DNA of 64,000 bases from Maricaulis maris (GTDB lineage: Bacteria; Pseudomonadota; Alphaproteobacteria; Caulobacterales; Maricaulaceae), in the NCBI RefSeq assembly GCF_036322705.1, contig NZ_AP027270.1:2357501-2421500 (forward strand), in the 5' to 3' direction. The number at the start of each line of letters is the position of its first letter. Position 1 is the first letter of the stretch. Below are positions 10,326-19,312 of this stretch, piece by piece. The translations under genes were made by a program, and so were the position numbers. The notes under the pieces are model-generated. The model ran no database searches. It saw only the letters and a list, made by a program, of their open reading frames with translations, and had not been told where the DNA came from.

Positions 10326-12137
10326 CTAGCGGTCGATGGACGGACCGCCGGCCTCGGTCTCGGTCGGATGTGCGACAACCGTCGTGCCATCCGCACCCGC
10401 CATCAGCCATTTGATCAGCGGCGAGATCAGCAGCATCACAACCGCCACACCCATCGCGACCAGACCGACATTGGAATAGACCTCGATATAGCCGGCCTTG
10501 GCCGACGCGACATCGGTCAACTGACCGCCGATTGTCTCGGCGCCCGTCGTCGATGCGATCACACCGGCTAGGAAGTTGGACAGGCCGGAATAGAGGAACC
10601 AGGCGCCCATGGTCATCCCGACCACGCGTGCCGGCGCCAGCTTGGTCACCGCCGACAGACCCACCGGCGACACCATCAGCTCACCCATGGTGTGGATCCA
10701 GTAGATCAGGAAGATGAAGTAGACCGCCGTCAGGCCCGTTGCACCGCTGGCCCCCATGCCACCAACCAGGGCGTAGAAGCCAAGGCCGGCGAGGAAAACG
10801 CCGAGCGCGAACTTGACCGGTGTGGACGGATTCCAGCCCTTTTTGGCCAGGGTGATCCACAGCCACGCCATGATCGGCGCGAACAGGAAGATGAAGCCCG
10901 CATTGAGCGACTGGAAGACCGGAGCCGGAACCGACCAGCCAAACATGGTGCGATCGACAAGACGGTCGGTGAACAGGTTCAGCGAGGAACCAGCCTGCTC
11001 GAACAGGGCCCAGAACGGGATCTGCGCCAGCACGAAATAGATCGCCGCGAACATCTTCTTGCGCTCATCGCCCTGCGTCTTGGTGATCGCATAGCCGACG
11101 AGGACCAGGAACATCGCAATACCGATCCAGCCCGCGACGTCGGCGAACATGTCCGGGAATTTCACCACCAGCATCGAGATCAGAATGATCGCGAGACCCG
11201 CCATGTAGCAGGCCCACTCGACGTTCAAAAAGCCAAGGACGCGTTCCTTCAGTTTCTCCGGGTTGGGCGGATCGGCGCGGCCTTCAAGCCAGGGCTGGAA
11301 GAAGAGGAAGGTCAGAAGACCCGCCAGCATGCCGACACCGGCCAGACCAAAGCCCCAGGCCCAGCCCCAGTAAATACCGATGATCCCGACCGAGAAGGAG
11401 GCCAGGAAGGAGCCCAGATTGATCCCCATGTAGAAGATCGTGAAGCCGGAATCGCGCCGTGTATCGCCCAGCCCGTAGAGCGAGCCGACGATGGTCGAGA
11501 TGTTGGCTTTCAGGAAACCGACACCGGCAATGATGAAGGCCAGGGCAAGATAGAGGATATTGACGAACAATTCCTCGCGCTCGATCGTGGTCATGTCGCT
11601 CGAGAACGGCATTTCGGCAGGCAGGCCGACCACATCCGGCTCGGCGACCTGGAGCACAGTCCCGCTTTCCGCGAAACTGATCTGCGAGATCGCGCCATCG
11701 GCGGCGATCACAATCTGGTTCGCGTCCCCGCCGCGACCATCAAGGGTCAGCTCGTACTGGGCGCCCTCATACTCGAAGACCTCGCGCGAACCGCTGCCCT
11801 CAAAGGCCATCAGGCCGTGACCGATCACCAGCAGGATGGCGCCGTAGGTGACCGCTTTCCTCTGTCCGAGATAGCGGTCGGCCAGCGTGCCGCCGATAAT
11901 CGTCATGATATAGACCAGCGCGGTGTAGGCACCGTACATGATGCCCGACCGCTCATCCGAGAACAGGAAGTGCTGTGTCAGGTAAATGATCAGCAGGCCA
12001 CGCATCCCGTAGTACGAGAAGCGCTCCCACATCTCTGTCAGGAACAGGATCGCCAAGCCCTTCGGGTGTCCGAAGAAGGAGGTGTCCTTGTTTTCATTGG
12101 TGGGTGTATTACCCGGCGTTGCGGTCGTGTCCGTCAC
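10326..12137 (-). CDS. POT/PTR family proton-dependent oligopeptide transporter
   Basis: A 603-residue inner-membrane major-facilitator transporter, probably for di- and tripeptides. The proton-coupling motif is TEMWERFSYYGMR (ExxER plus FYxG-type, about residues 35-46), and FYMGINLGSF matches the POT signature. Between transmembrane helices 3 and 4 there is an unusual hydrophilic, beta-prone insert of about 75 residues (113-190). The start is GTG with GGGGAGA five bases upstream. It stands alone, convergent with the aspartic protease, which might supply peptides; that link is only suggested by adjacency. Confidence 0.9.
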   Translation of the reverse strand: MTDTTATPGNTPTNENKDTSFFGHPKGLAILFLTEMWERFSYYGMRGLLIIYLTQHFLFSDERSGIMYGAYTALVYIMTIIGGTLADRYLGQRKAVTYGAILLVIGHGLMAFEGSGSREVFEYEGAQYELTLDGRGGDANQIVIAADGAISQISFAESGTVLQVAEPDVVGLPAEMPFSSDMTTIEREELFVNILYLALAFIIAGVGFLKANISTIVGSLYGLGDTRRDSGFTIFYMGINLGSFLASFSVGIIGIYWGWAWGFGLAGVGMLAGLLTFLFFQPWLEGRADPPNPEKLKERVLGFLNVEWACYMAGLAIILISMLVVKFPDMFADVAGWIGIAMFLVLVGYAITKTQGDERKKMFAAIYFVLAQIPFWALFEQAGSSLNLFTDRLVDRTMFGWSVPAPVFQSLNAGFIFLFAPIMAWLWITLAKKGWNPSTPVKFALGVFLAGLGFYALVGGMGASGATGLTAVYFIFLIYWIHTMGELMVSPVGLSAVTKLAPARVVGMTMGAWFLYSGLSNFLAGVIASTTGAETIGGQLTDVASAKAGYIEVYSNVGLVAMGVAVVMLLISPLIKWLMAGADGTTVVAHPTETEAGGPSIDR

Positions 12138-12296
12138 GCGTGTCTCCCCAGTACCCGCCCCACGCGGGCTTTAAATAGGGGCGCAATTGACCACGCGGAC
12201 CCGATTGGCTCAAGCCTGAGCCACGGCGGCGCGCACCAAAACGCTACACAATCGAGTGTGCAGCGTTCATCAGCAGGCGGAAATCGGCTGTGCTGG

Positions 12297-13670
12297 CTAG
12301 TAGGCGCACTCGGTGAAGACGGGATCGATCCGGCCGCCCCACTCACCGTTGAACCGCTTGATCAGCGCTTCCGCCCGGGTCTCGCCGGTGCGAACAATCT
12401 CGTCGAGATCATCGAGAAAGAGCGTTTCGCTCTCGCCATGACCGTTCATCCGGGCCCGCGCCCGCAGGCCGGAGCGGGCAATCGCCAGAACCTCGCGGGC
12501 GACGTCCTGCAGCGTGCCGCCGCGGAAGGGGGTGTGCAGCGCCGTCCTGGCCGCCCCGATGCGCAGCGCGTTGCGCTCGGCCTCGGTCCAGTCCTTGACC
12601 AGGTCCCAGGCCGCATCGAGCGCGGTATTGTCATAGAGCAGGCCAACCCAGAAGGCCGGCAGGGCACACAGCGTGTTCCACGGTCCGGAGTCGGCACCGC
12701 GCATTTCCAGGAAGGTCTTGAGCCGCACTTCCGGGAAGACGGTGGAGAGATGGTCTTCCCAATCGCTCATCACCGGCTTTTCGCCGGGCAGGAGGTCGAG
12801 CTTGCCATCAAGGAAGTCGCGGAAGGACTTGCCGGTCGCGTCGAGATATTCGCCGCCGCGCTTGACGAAATACATCGGCACGTCGAGTGCCCAGTCGCGG
12901 TATTGCTCATAGCCGAAGCCCTCGTCGAAGACGAAGGGCAGCATGCCGGTGCGGTTGTTGTCAGTGTCGGTCCAGACATGGGCCCGATAGGACAGATAGC
13001 CGTGCAGACCGCCATCCTTGAAGGGTGAATTGGCAAACAGCGCGGTCGCCAGCGGCTGCAGCGCGATCGAGACCCGGAATTTCTTCGCCATGTCGGCTTC
13101 GGTCGAGAAGTCGAGATTGGTCTGCACGGTGCAGGAGCGGAACATCATCTGATGCCCCATCGTGCCGACCTTGGGCATATAGGCCTTCATCAGCCCGTAG
13201 CGGGCCTTCGGCATCATCGGCGTCTCTTCCAGCGACCATTTCGGCGAGAAGCCGAGACCGAGGAAGCCGGCGCCGATCTCGTCGGCCACTTCGCGCACTT
13301 CGCGCAAATGGCTGTTTACCTCGGCGCAGGTCTGGTGGATGGTTTCCAGCGGGGCGCCGGACAGTTCGAACTGCCCACCCGGTTCCAGCGTGATCGAGGC
13401 GCCCTCACGCTTCAACGCGATCAGCTCGCCGCCCTCGCGGACCGGCTCCCAGTTGAAGCGCTCGAGACCCGACAGCATTTTCTCGACGCTCGGCCCGTCA
13501 GCCTTGTGTGGCAGAGGCGTGTGATCGGCCAGGGCAAAGCCGAATTTCTCGTGCTCGGTGCCGATACGGAACTTGTCCTCGGACTTTTCGCCGGTGGCGA
13601 AATAGGCCGTCAGCTGGTCCAGATTTTCGATGGGAGCACCTTCGCCGCCCGGATTATACGTGCCGCTCAT
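12297..13670 (-). CDS. gshA: Glutamate-cysteine ligase (GCS2/plant-like type)
   Basis: A 457-residue cytosolic enzyme for the first step of glutathione synthesis, the ATP-dependent ligation of glutamate and cysteine. Features: the N-terminal RIGTEHEKFGF block, ITLEPGGQFELSG, and a downstream FRSCTVQTNLDF segment. This is the type found in alphaproteobacteria and plants rather than the E. coli type, and the length is right. Its usual neighbour rsmE is on the same strand but separated by a plus-strand regulator/hydrolase pair. Confidence 0.94.
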   Translation of the reverse strand: MSGTYNPGGEGAPIENLDQLTAYFATGEKSEDKFRIGTEHEKFGFALADHTPLPHKADGPSVEKMLSGLERFNWEPVREGGELIALKREGASITLEPGGQFELSGAPLETIHQTCAEVNSHLREVREVADEIGAGFLGLGFSPKWSLEETPMMPKARYGLMKAYMPKVGTMGHQMMFRSCTVQTNLDFSTEADMAKKFRVSIALQPLATALFANSPFKDGGLHGYLSYRAHVWTDTDNNRTGMLPFVFDEGFGYEQYRDWALDVPMYFVKRGGEYLDATGKSFRDFLDGKLDLLPGEKPVMSDWEDHLSTVFPEVRLKTFLEMRGADSGPWNTLCALPAFWVGLLYDNTALDAAWDLVKDWTEAERNALRIGAARTALHTPFRGGTLQDVAREVLAIARSGLRARARMNGHGESETLFLDDLDEIVRTGETRAEALIKRFNGEWGGRIDPVFTECAY

Positions 13671-13803
13671 GCCAAGCGCCCCTGCCGTTCAAAATGTCCG
13701 CAACAGATATGGGGGTGTTGCCCGGTGAACAAGGGCATAGCGCTGAGATTCACGGCGATGTGAGGAGAGCGCCGTGCCCGGGCCTGCCGCTACGATGTCG
13801 TGA

Positions 13804-13839
13804 TTGACATACGAAAATATTTGCGCAATTCTTTTCGTA
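13804..13839 (+). promoter_or_regulatory. Candidate promoter and MarR operator
   Basis: A TTGACA hexamer at 13804-13809 (perfect -35 consensus) is immediately followed by an 8-bp inverted repeat: TACGAAAA at 13810-13817 and TTTTCGTA at 13832-13839, 14 bases apart. The repeat overlaps the expected -10 region and ends 12 bases before the MarR gene start, the classic layout for autorepression. The -10 box itself is weak (AATTCT at 17-bp spacing). Confidence 0.6.
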
Positions 13840-13851
13840 AAGGAGTTTCCC

Positions 13852-14343
13852 ATGGCCGTACTTCGCTCCCCGCAATTCGGTGCCATCCTGTTTCGCGCCA
13901 GCGAACTGGTCGGCCAGCAAGGCCAGGACGCCTTCGAACAGCTCGGCATTCCGCTGGATGCCCGCAAGATATCCATCGTTCTGGCGCTCCACCGCCATGG
14001 CCCGCTGTCCTCGTCCGAACTGGCCGACCGGATCGGACATTCACGCCAACTGATCGAGGCGAGGCTCAAGCCGGTCGTGGCAGATGGATTCCTGGTGTCC
14101 CGGATCGACCCGCAGGACTCGCGCAAGCGGGTCTATGATTTTGCCGACTCGGCCAAGCCGGTCGTCGCGGACGTCCTCGCGACCATGGCCGACTTTGAAA
14201 TTGTCTATGACGAGATCTGGGCGGAACTGGGGGTCGATCTCGAGCAGGCCCTGAAGGCGTTCGAAACGGCGCTCAAGGCGCGCACGCTGACGCAGCGCCT
14301 GCTGGCGCGCTTTCCCCATCACAACCCGGAGGAACCGGAATGA
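13852..14343 (+). CDS. MarR family transcriptional regulator
   Basis: A 163-residue winged-helix protein: LDARKISIVLALHRHGPLSS begins the DNA-binding domain, SSELADRIGHSRQLIEARLK forms the helix-turn-helix, and VSRIDPQDSRKRVYDF is the wing with the family Asp/Arg pattern. The ATG at 13852 has AAAGGAG at ideal spacing; reading further upstream would enter the operator. Its stop overlaps the following hydrolase start (ATGA), so the two genes are one operon, probably autorepressed through the adjacent inverted repeat. The ligand is unknown. Confidence 0.88.
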   Translation: MAVLRSPQFGAILFRASELVGQQGQDAFEQLGIPLDARKISIVLALHRHGPLSSSELADRIGHSRQLIEARLKPVVADGFLVSRIDPQDSRKRVYDFADSAKPVVADVLATMADFEIVYDEIWAELGVDLEQALKAFETALKARTLTQRLLARFPHHNPEEPE

Positions 14344-15995
14344 GACTGCACCCCGCCATCATGGTCCTGGTCAGCTTGCTGGTCCTGCTGACGACCCAAC
14401 CTGCCCTTGCCCAGTCCGACGCGGTCCTTGCCCGGACCGACGCGTTCATGGAAGCACATTACGGCGGCACCGAAGCCGGGGCTGCCATCATGATCCTCGA
14501 CGGGGACGATGCCTGGCTGGCCGGCTACGGCATGGCCAATATCGAATGGCAGCAACCGGTCACGGCGCAGACCGCCTTCCGGCTCGGATCGATCAGCAAA
14601 CCGATCACCGCTCTGGCTGTGTTGCAGCTGGCGGAGGCCGGCCATATCGATCTCGACCAGGCGATTGGCGAGCTTGCCCCTGCCCTGCCGCCGCAGCTGG
14701 CGCGTCCGACAGTGCGGGATGCGCTTGGCCACATGTCCGGCTTGCCCGATCACTTCGCCTTGCCACAAATTCCCCAGATCATGCGCAATCCGATCGCGCC
14801 GGACGACATCATTGCGCTGATGGCGGATGCCGAACTGCAATTTGAGCCGGGCACGCGCTGGGCCTATTCCAACTTCAACTATGTCGTGCTGGCCGCGATC
14901 ATCGCTGCGGTCAATCCGGACGGACTCAGCTATGAGGCCTATCTGACGCAGGCGCTTTTCACACCTGCCGGAATGACCGATGCACATTATGACCGGCAGG
15001 CCGCCATCATCCCCCGCCGCGCCGCCGGCTATGACCATGACGGTCGGAACCCGATCAACACCATCACCGCCGAAACCAGTCTCGCCCATGGCGCCGGATC
15101 CCTGATGGCCTCGGCCCGCGACATGCTCGCACTCACGCGGGCGCTGCGCAGCAACCGTCTGGTTTCAGCCACAACGCTACAGACAGCCTGGCAAAGCCGG
15201 CTGACGCCGGAGGGCAGCGAGACCGGTTACGGCCTCGGGTTCAACGTCGGCGAGTTTCTCGGCGAACGGGCGGTCTGGCATACCGGTTCCATCAACGGCT
15301 TCCAGTCGGTCTGGATCATGCTGCCGGACAGCGACCGCGCGATCGCCATCCTGTCCAACGGCTATTACCGCCCCAATGTCACCACCACCGCCCGCCGTAT
15401 CCTGGCCGATATGGCCGGCCGGCCCGTCCCGGCCTTTGAACCCCACGCGCTCGACGAAGCCGCATGGCTGCCGGCGCAAGGTCGCTATCGGCTGGAAAAT
15501 GGCGACCTGCTGCAGCTCCATGTCCAGGACGGCGTGCGCTACAACATCAATGGCGGGCGCTGGCACGAACTCACCTGGGGTGGCGGCCGGCTGTTTTATC
15601 GGCCCGACTCGCTGGCCCATCTGCGTCTGGCTCCGCCGGCTGGCAGCGCGGACGCTGCGCTGATCCTTGTCGGTCCGCTGCTGGAGCAGCAATCCGGTCA
15701 TTTCGAGCCCGGCGAACTGGACGGCGTCCGGGTGTCCATCCCGCTCGATCCCGACGAAGCCGCAGACCTGGTCGGTCGCTGGCTGATGCCGTCCGGTGAT
15801 GCCTTCACCATTGCGCGATCCGATGACGGCCTGACCCTGCAATTGCCTGGTCAGCCGCCGGCCCGGATATATCGCGAGGCGCCGGGTGAATACTTCCAGC
15901 GCGCTGCCCCCATCACGCTGAGCGTCACGGCGCCGGGCGAGACAATCCGGGTCAATCTCTATGGAAACGGGTTCGATCTGCAGCGCGCTCCCTGA
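14340..15995 (+). CDS. Secreted serine hydrolase of the beta-lactamase class C/PBP4* family
   Basis: A 551-residue exported protein with signal peptide (cleavage near ALA-QS). Active-site motifs are intact: SISK (Ser84, Lys87), YSN (Tyr176-Asn178) and HTG (314-316). An extra C-terminal domain of about 190 residues (from about 360) is beta-rich, as in many esterase/peptidase members. The fold covers esterases, D-aminopeptidases and lactamases, so the substrate cannot be assigned. It is translationally coupled to the MarR gene, suggesting induction by a compound the regulator senses. Confidence 0.85.
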   Translation: MRLHPAIMVLVSLLVLLTTQPALAQSDAVLARTDAFMEAHYGGTEAGAAIMILDGDDAWLAGYGMANIEWQQPVTAQTAFRLGSISKPITALAVLQLAEAGHIDLDQAIGELAPALPPQLARPTVRDALGHMSGLPDHFALPQIPQIMRNPIAPDDIIALMADAELQFEPGTRWAYSNFNYVVLAAIIAAVNPDGLSYEAYLTQALFTPAGMTDAHYDRQAAIIPRRAAGYDHDGRNPINTITAETSLAHGAGSLMASARDMLALTRALRSNRLVSATTLQTAWQSRLTPEGSETGYGLGFNVGEFLGERAVWHTGSINGFQSVWIMLPDSDRAIAILSNGYYRPNVTTTARRILADMAGRPVPAFEPHALDEAAWLPAQGRYRLENGDLLQLHVQDGVRYNINGGRWHELTWGGGRLFYRPDSLAHLRLAPPAGSADAALILVGPLLEQQSGHFEPGELDGVRVSIPLDPDEAADLVGRWLMPSGDAFTIARSDDGLTLQLPGQPPARIYREAPGEYFQRAAPITLSVTAPGETIRVNLYGNGFDLQRAP

Positions 15996-16015
15996 CGGGC
16001 GTCACCACATGCTGG

Positions 16016-16780
16016 CTAGCGCCAGTCCCCGCACACGGATTGCCACACAGTCAGCGCTGCAATCGCCGCCGTCTCCGCGCGCAGGATGCGCGGCCCCAGC
16101 GTGACCGGGATCACCACATCAAGGCTGCGCAGCCGGTCTCGCTCGGCCGGGGAAAAGCCGCCTTCCGGGCCGATCAGGATGGCCGCGGGCTTTTCCGCCA
16201 GACCGGCCAGCGCCGCGGCCATTGGCTGTCCGCGTCCGCGCGCACCGCCCCAGGCTGCGTCCGGCTCGTCACCGCTTTCGTCACAGAAGACCAGCGCGCG
16301 ATCCTGCGGCCAGGCGTCCAGCACACGGTCGAGCCGGTCGATCCCGCGGATCTCCGGCAGGTCGAGACGTTCGGTCTGCTCGGCGGCTTCCTTGGCGATC
16401 GTCTGGAAACGCTCATACTTGATGCGGTCGGACTGGGTCCGCGCCGTGGTGACCGGGCAAATGGCCGCGACACCCAGCTCGGTGGCCTTCTCGACGATCA
16501 GGTCGGTTTTCTGGCGCTTGACCGGCGCGAACAGCAACCAGAGATCCGGCACGCCCCGCTGCTGGCGGGTCTGCGCCTCGACCGTCAGCGCCGCCGCCTT
16601 CTTCGAGGCATGCGAGATCTGCGCCGACCATTCGCCGTCCCGGCCATTGAAGACGCGGACGCGGTCGCCCTCGCCGCGACGCAGGACATTGAGCAGGTAG
16701 TGCGCGTCCTCGCGGGTCAGCGGCACGGTGGCACCGCTGGTCAGCGCGGCATCGGTGAAGAGGCGGGGATCGGTCGTCAT
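16016..16780 (-). CDS. rsmE: 16S rRNA m3U1498 methyltransferase RsmE
   Basis: A 254-residue SPOUT-class methyltransferase acting on U1498 of 16S rRNA in the 30S subunit. An N-terminal PUA-like domain contains HYLLNVLRRGEGD; the C-terminal knotted domain has the signature ILIGPEGGFSPAERD and the late TLGPRILRAETAA block that binds SAM. The ATG at 16780 (MTTDPRLF) is preferred to the upstream in-frame start at 16828, which lies next to the divergent ubiA leader. It is divergent from ubiA. Confidence 0.94.
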   Translation of the reverse strand: MTTDPRLFTDAALTSGATVPLTREDAHYLLNVLRRGEGDRVRVFNGRDGEWSAQISHASKKAAALTVEAQTRQQRGVPDLWLLFAPVKRQKTDLIVEKATELGVAAICPVTTARTQSDRIKYERFQTIAKEAAEQTERLDLPEIRGIDRLDRVLDAWPQDRALVFCDESGDEPDAAWGGARGRGQPMAAALAGLAEKPAAILIGPEGGFSPAERDRLRSLDVVIPVTLGPRILRAETAAIAALTVWQSVCGDWR

Positions 16781-16878
16781 GCCTTCGCTTTGACGGTGTG
16801 CCGCCGCGCCGTCAAGTCCGGCAGTCAAATGACGTTTCCTGCCTTGAATTGGCCCTCAGGCTTTGCCAAACACCATGG

Positions 16879-17805
16879 ATGCAACTGAACTTTGACCGTC
16901 GAGTCGCCGACAGCCTGCCAACCTCCTGGGTCGATCGCGCACCGCTCGCGATGCGTCCCTATCTGCGTCTGGCCCGTTATGACCGGCCGATCGGCTTCTG
17001 GCTGCTCGCCCTGCCGTGCTGGATGGGGCTGGCTTTGGCGCGGATCGGCGACAGCCTGACCGCTCATGACCTGTGGCTGGCCGTGCTGTTCGGGATCGGT
17101 GCCGTCGCCATGCGCGGCGCCGGCTGCACCTATAATGACATTATCGACCGCGATCTCGACGCCCGGGTCGCCCGTACGGCCGACAGGCCGCTGGCCGCCG
17201 GCACGATCAGCCTCAAGCGCGCCTGGGCCTTTCTCGGCGCGCAGGGCCTGGTCGGCCTTGTCGTGCTGGTGCAATTACCGCTGATCGCGATCCTGGTCGG
17301 CCTCGGCTCGCTGCTGCTGGTCGCCGCCTATCCCTTCATGAAACGGATCACCTGGTGGCCGCAGGCCTGGCTCGGCCTGACCTTCAACTGGGGCGTCCCC
17401 GTCGCCTACACCGCCGCGACCGGTCACATCGATCCGGCCATGGTCGTGCTCTACATCGCCTGCGTGTTCTGGACGCTGGGCTATGACACCATCTACGCCC
17501 ACCAGGACAGCGAGGACGATGCGCTGGTCGGCGTGAAGTCCACCGCCCGCCTGTTCGGCGAGAGCTCGCAATACTGGGTCGCCGGCTTTTACGGCGCGAA
17601 CGCCATCCTCGTCGCCCTCGCGATCTGGCTGAGCCGGGCCGAGCCGTGGATCGTCATCCCTTTCACCCTCTACACCGCCCACCTGTTCAACCAGGTCCGC
17701 CGTCTCGATATCGAGGATGGCCCGCGCTGCCTGGCCCTGTTCAAGGCCAACCGGACCAGCGGGCTGCTCCTGGTCGCCACCCTGTTGACCGGCGCAATCA
17801 TTTGA
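16879..17805 (+). CDS. ubiA: 4-hydroxybenzoate polyprenyltransferase
   Basis: A 308-residue polytopic inner-membrane enzyme that attaches the polyprenyl tail to 4-hydroxybenzoate in ubiquinone synthesis. The first Asp-rich motif is YNDIIDRDLDARVARTADRP; the second is YAHQDSEDDALVGVKSTA. The start at 16879 (MQLNFDRR) fits known UbiA N-termini, although no strong ribosome binding site precedes it. ubiD and ubiG of the same pathway lie elsewhere in the window, so the pathway is scattered. Confidence 0.95.
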   Translation: MQLNFDRRVADSLPTSWVDRAPLAMRPYLRLARYDRPIGFWLLALPCWMGLALARIGDSLTAHDLWLAVLFGIGAVAMRGAGCTYNDIIDRDLDARVARTADRPLAAGTISLKRAWAFLGAQGLVGLVVLVQLPLIAILVGLGSLLLVAAYPFMKRITWWPQAWLGLTFNWGVPVAYTAATGHIDPAMVVLYIACVFWTLGYDTIYAHQDSEDDALVGVKSTARLFGESSQYWVAGFYGANAILVALAIWLSRAEPWIVIPFTLYTAHLFNQVRRLDIEDGPRCLALFKANRTSGLLLVATLLTGAII

Positions 17806-17875
17806 CCAATGCCAGCGCGGCTGGCTTGATATTGCGGCGCCGGTCCTGCCGGCACACCCAGTCAGGATGTGTGTC

Positions 17876-19312
17876 ATGAATTCAGTCTTCCCGGTCCTTG
17901 CCGGGCTCGCCCTGGTCTGGTCTGTCGCGACCACGTCCGCCGAACCGCAAGGCCCCGCGCCAGACGCCGCCGCGCTGAGCGACGGCCTGCAGATCCCGCT
18001 GCACTACGAGACGCTGGACAATGGCCTGCGCGTCGTTCTGGCCGAGGACCACACCGTCCCGACCGCGACCGTCGCGGTCTATTACGGGGTCGGCTATCGC
18101 AATGAGCCGCGCGGCCGGACCGGCTTCGCCCACCTGTTCGAACACCTGTTCTTCGCCGGCTCGGAGAACCTGCCGGAGCCGGTCTTCTACTATTACATCT
18201 CGGGCATGGGCGGCATCGCCAATGGCTCGACGCGGCTCGACTTCACCAATTATTTCGGGGTCGTGCCCGCCAACGCGCTGAATGCCTATCTGTGGGCCGA
18301 AGCCGATCGCATGGCCACGCCAACCATCAACCGCCAGATCTTCCAGCGCGAGCGCGACGTCGTGCGCAACGAGATCTTCGTCAATGTCCAGAACCAGGCC
18401 TATGGCGACTGGACTTGGATCGACCTGCCGATGGTGGCCAATGAGAACTGGCACAATGCGCATAATTTCTACGGCGATCTGAGCGATCTCGACGCCGCCA
18501 CGGTGGACGATGCGCGGGCCTTCTTCGAGCAGTACTACACGCCGCGCAACGCGGTTCTCGTGGTCGCCGGCAGTTTCGACACGGCCGACACGCTGACCAC
18601 CATCGACCAGTATTTCGGCGACATTCCCGCCGGTCCGGACCTGCCGGAGATCGACGTCTCCGAACCGCCCCAGACCGCCGAAAAACGCAGCCGGATCACC
18701 GATCCACTGGCCACCCTGCCCGGTCTTGCGGTCGCCTATCACATGCCCGAGCGCGGCACGCCGGAGTATTTCGCCATGATCCTGATCGACCAGATCCTGC
18801 TGCGCGGTGGCGATGCCCGCCTGCGCCAGCGCCTGGTCGACGATCTGGGCTATGGCAGCGAGGTCGGCGGCGGCATCAACCTGCTGGGCAATGTGTTCAA
18901 TTATGACGGTCCGATGCTGTGGACGGCGAGCCTGATCCATGACGACGCTGTGGCGCCGGACGACGCCCTCGACGCGCTGAGCGCGGTCATCGAGCGCCTG
19001 CGCAGTGAGCCGGTCAGCGCCGCGACCCTGGCCAGCGCCCGCAGCAAATTCCTCGCCGAGTTTTACCTCCAGCTGGACTATTCGACCCGCTTCGGGGTCG
19101 TCGATCTGCTCGCCAGCTTCGCCCTGTTCGATGACGATCCGGGCCGCATCAACCGGATCGAGGACGGCTTCGACCAGGTCACGCCGGAACTGGTCCTGGC
19201 GACGGCGCGGACCTGGCTGCGCCCGGAAAACCGCACGGTTCTGGAACTCATCCCCGGCGATGGTCGTCCCGTCGCGCCGGCATCGGCGCCGGACGCGGGA
19301 GGCAAGCCATGA
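17876..19312 (+). CDS. M16 family zinc peptidase, catalytic subunit
   Basis: A 478-residue exported insulinase/pitrilysin-family protease. A signal peptide (about 1-23) precedes the catalytic domain; the inverted zinc motif is HLFEH, and the third ligand Glu lies in ERDVVRNEIF about 75 residues later. A second M16-type domain follows. The stop overlaps the start of the next M16 gene by four bases (ATGA). Together they resemble the periplasmic active/inactive heterodimers of the family. The ATG at 17876 has AGGA upstream. Confidence 0.9.
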   Translation: MNSVFPVLAGLALVWSVATTSAEPQGPAPDAAALSDGLQIPLHYETLDNGLRVVLAEDHTVPTATVAVYYGVGYRNEPRGRTGFAHLFEHLFFAGSENLPEPVFYYYISGMGGIANGSTRLDFTNYFGVVPANALNAYLWAEADRMATPTINRQIFQRERDVVRNEIFVNVQNQAYGDWTWIDLPMVANENWHNAHNFYGDLSDLDAATVDDARAFFEQYYTPRNAVLVVAGSFDTADTLTTIDQYFGDIPAGPDLPEIDVSEPPQTAEKRSRITDPLATLPGLAVAYHMPERGTPEYFAMILIDQILLRGGDARLRQRLVDDLGYGSEVGGGINLLGNVFNYDGPMLWTASLIHDDAVAPDDALDALSAVIERLRSEPVSAATLASARSKFLAEFYLQLDYSTRFGVVDLLASFALFDDDPGRINRIEDGFDQVTPELVLATARTWLRPENRTVLELIPGDGRPVAPASAPDAGGKP

